NCBI GenBank assembly: GCA_013400115.1
Contig: VXBP01004055.1
Location: forward strand, 84,174-148,173
Length of the DNA stretch: 64,000 nucleotides
Origin: Rhinopomastus cyanomelas
Lineage: Eukaryota; Chordata; Aves; Bucerotiformes; Rhinopomastidae
Reading direction: 5' to 3'
The notes beneath the pieces were generated by a model, which saw nothing but the letters and a program-made list of their open reading frames with translations, had not been told where the DNA came from and ran no database searches. The position numbers and the translations under genes were made by a program. Below, piece by piece: positions 20,753 to 64,000 of this stretch. Numbering within the stretch: the first letter of the stretch is position 1; each line of letters opens with the position of its first letter.

Positions 20753-21056
20753 CTCTAGCTATAAGTAGAAACTTACCCACTCATAAGTACCAGCTTCTAA
20801 GGACAAGAGATTATACATCCGGTGCCATGGAACAAAGTAAAACAGAAATTCCTAATTACAGTAAGCTGGAACAAAATTTGGGACAGATGGACTCCAAAAT
20901 CAGGAGGAGTCTGAGCAAGCGTGTTTGAAGGAAGCAAAACAACACCCTGCTTTCCTTAGGGGCCAAAAGTTTCACCTCCCTGCCCACCCCAGTGATTTTA
21001 AACTGAAAAATTCGACCTTAATGTGAAAATTTGAAAATGTTTGTTTTGAAACATAT

Positions 21057-21402
21057 AATCATAGAATCATTAAGGTTGGAAGAGACCTCAAAGACCATCA
21101 AATCCAATCATCAGCCCAAGCCCACCATGCCCATTAAACCATGTTTCCTAGTGCCATATCTACTCGGTTTTTTTTATTATCACCTCCAGGCATGGTGACT
21201 CTGCCCCCTCCCTGGGCAGCCTGTTCCAATCCCTGTCCACTGTGTCAGAGAAGAAATTTTTCCTCATGTCCAATCTAAACCTTCCCTTGTTCTATCACTA
21301 GTGACTTGGGAGAGGAGACTGACCCCCACCTCTCTACACCCTTCTTTCAGGTAGTTGTAAAGAGCAATGAAGTCTCCCCTCAAGCCTCCTTTTCTTCAGA
21401 GA
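21057..21402 (-). mobile_element. CR1 3' end, minus orientation
   Basis: Starts AATCATAGAATCATTAAGGT and runs to CCTCCTTTTCTTCAG at the 5' junction. It lies about 300 bp from the AK9/FIG4 promoter island. Confidence 0.9.
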
Positions 21403-21759
21403 AAATGGAAAAACCATCAAATGGGAGCACACCGAGGCTTTCCGAATAAGACCTTCTGGACCTTCAGACCAAAGGGACAGTATTGTAATATTTTATAAAA
21501 CAGACGATACCATACAGAGAGAAACCCCCAATTTCTCTCCTGTAGCCTCGCTGCCTTACCACCACCAGACGTTTCCAGCAGCTCCTTCTCAAAGCTTTAC
21601 CATTAAGGGGCAATTCCCTAATTACAGACTCCGCCCCAGATAAGCCAAAAAAACCAACCCAGACTTCCCTCAGCCACGACGAAAATCCTGACGGAGCCTC
21701 GGTCCCCCTCACCTCCCCTCAGAGACGGGCGGCGCGGGGTAGCTGGAGGTGTCACTTAC

Positions 21760-21900
21760 GCTGGGCTTAGGGCGGGGGTCAGGCGGAAGGCAGCGTGAGA
21801 GTCAACGACCGCGACCACCGGCGTGTGTACGGTGTAGCCGGGGCAACCGCGGAGATCCGCCTCTCCTCTGGCCTCGCCCCTCGTCGCTGTGTGTACGGCC
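21760..21900 (-). other. AK9: AK9 non-coding first exon (right border uncertain)
   Basis: A consensus donor GTAAGTG on the minus strand (21753-21759) follows the sequence ending CCCAGC. Joined to the exon 2 acceptor at 20355 it puts A at -3 and G at +4 of the AK9 start codon. The 5' border is unknown; the value given is a guess within the CpG island. Confidence 0.6.
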
Positions 21901-22185
21901 GTAACCGGGGAACCCGGAGAGCCTCCCCGCGTTCTCCAGCCCCTTTCTCGATGGCCCCGCCCCCTGAAGACTGAGACCCCGCCCCGCGCTCCCGCCGTCG
22001 CGTCTGCGCAGCGCGGGGCCGTGCCACGGCGCTTCCTGGTTGTCCTGTTCCGTGCCGGCTGCGTGCATTACTGGTGCGGGAGCGAGAGCGGCTTCTGGCC
22101 CCGCTCGTCTCCGCTCCTGGCAGTAGCGCGGCTCTTTCCCTAGTGTCGCTGTCCTTCCCGACCCCTTCGTGCCCTGCGACTGGGG

Positions 22186-22208
22186 CCAGGCCCAGGCCCA
22201 GGCCCAGG
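22186..22208 (+). repeat. CCAGGC hexamer repeat in the FIG4 leader
   Basis: Nearly four tandem copies of CCAGGC just upstream of the FIG4 ATG. Being in the leader or promoter, copy number could vary between individuals. Confidence 0.85.
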
Positions 22209-22229
22209 TCCGGGTCCTGCACGGCCGCC

Positions 22230-63263
<41,034 letters not shown>

Positions 63264-64000
63264 GTGAGATAAATTTCCCAGGGTAATCAGTAAGAGATAG
63301 TTGGATCTAGTGGAATACAGATTGTCAAAGTACTGCCTTTGATTAAACTTATCTCTAGAATTTATAACTGAATTACTTGGATATATGCTGTTCTGTTTTA
63401 AAACTCAAACTGGTTTCAGATGTCGATGGCGACTCTGATTTCAGTGGAAGTTATGGAAATGCCTCTGAGTACAAAATACTTTGGAAAAGATTCTTCCTGT
63501 CTCTTAATATAGTCCTACAAATTAATAAACAGATTTCATGTTCAGAGTGGTCTGTGGTTCTGAGCTATGTAGTCTGTGATTATTTTTTTTTTTGCATTTT
63601 TTCAAAAGTTAAATTACACTAATTCAGATCACACCTAAGTGGAATAGCCTCTTCTATGGAAATGCATACAAAACAACAGAAGTTAAGTCTTTTTAACATA
63701 ATGTCTTGTTTGTAGAGATAAGTGTTAACTGCGCTCTTCTACTCAAATGTTCTTTTGATGTTCAAGGAAAATTACTTTTTTTTCCCCCTTAAATCAGAAC
63801 TAAATTTGAACATTTTCAATTTTTTTAAATTCAAAACTGAACTAATTTTGGTTATGGATGAACTAGAACCAACTTGAAAGCTAATTATTCAGTTCTCTGA
63901 TGGAAGAGATTCTTTCCTGAACTGAAATCTTTCTTTGAAAACCAGTCCAAAATAAAAGCAATTCTGTACTGGACATCAGCTGGAGAATCATAGAATTTAC
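63264..64000 (+). other. FIG4 intron 21, open at window end
   Basis: No exon seen. The last bases, AGAATCATAGAATTTAC, resemble the start of a minus-oriented CR1 tail cut by the window end. Confidence 0.5.

Larger units (their letters stand above)
20355..21759 (-). other. AK9 intron 1
   Basis: The intron runs from the exon 1 donor (GTAAGTG) to an acceptor ending CTCTTAG just before the ATG. It holds two minus-oriented CR1 pieces, listed separately. The remaining sequence, about 20760-21050 and 21406-21700, shows nothing recognisable. Confidence 0.6.

Noticed and set aside
22074..22229. In-frame 52-codon extension upstream of the FIG4 ATG
   Set aside because: It begins at GTG and no in-frame ATG was found there. 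The ATG at 22230 has a near-ideal Kozak context and matches human FIG4.

Overview
This window is vertebrate nuclear DNA, almost certainly from a bird. It is AT-rich, has long introns with GT-AG splice sites, and holds about two dozen CR1 LINE segments whose 3' ends carry the typical ATTCTATG-type repeats. CR1 is the dominant avian retroposon. The CR1 load looks heavy and includes a long copy with only two visible lesions in its reverse transcriptase. I cannot name the species.

The window holds two protein-coding genes, head to head across a CpG-rich promoter at about 21.7-22.3 kb. On the minus strand, reading left from 21.76 kb, lies the 5' part of AK9 (adenylate kinase 9): one non-coding exon and 14 coding exons, about 564 codons, continuing beyond base 1. 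On the plus strand, reading right from 22.23 kb, lies FIG4 (SAC-domain phosphoinositide 5-phosphatase): coding exons 1-21, about 821 codons, with the last exons beyond base 64000. The same AK9-FIG4 divergent pair exists in human (6q21), so the synteny is ancient. Exons were placed by recognising the protein families and checking splice sites and codon phase at every junction; all junctions agree.

Layout: 1-21.76 kb is AK9 exons and introns, with a CR1 nest at 11.0-14.3 kb and a long CR1 piece at 16.7-17.4 kb. 21.7-22.3 kb is the shared promoter. 22.3-29.8 kb is FIG4 intron 1, with CR1 pieces and a probable ERVL-type LTR. 29.8-63.3 kb is FIG4 exons 2-21. The catalytic exon 14 (CX5R motif) and exon 15 sit between oppositely oriented CR1 copies, one of which holds a 297-base assembly gap.

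The two proteins are not known to act in one pathway. FIG4 works with VAC14 and PIKfyve to set PI(3,5)P2 levels on late endosomes. AK9 is a multidomain nucleotide kinase. They share only the promoter.

I found no clear new biological system. The best leads are: a Lys-to-Arg change in the Walker A motif of the second AK9 kinase domain; a YHS-like fingerprint in AK9; short perfect fold-backs at the 5' junctions of several truncated CR1 copies, which suggest self-primed cDNA ends; and inverted CR1 pairs around FIG4 exons 14 and 15 that could favour circular RNA or exon skipping.
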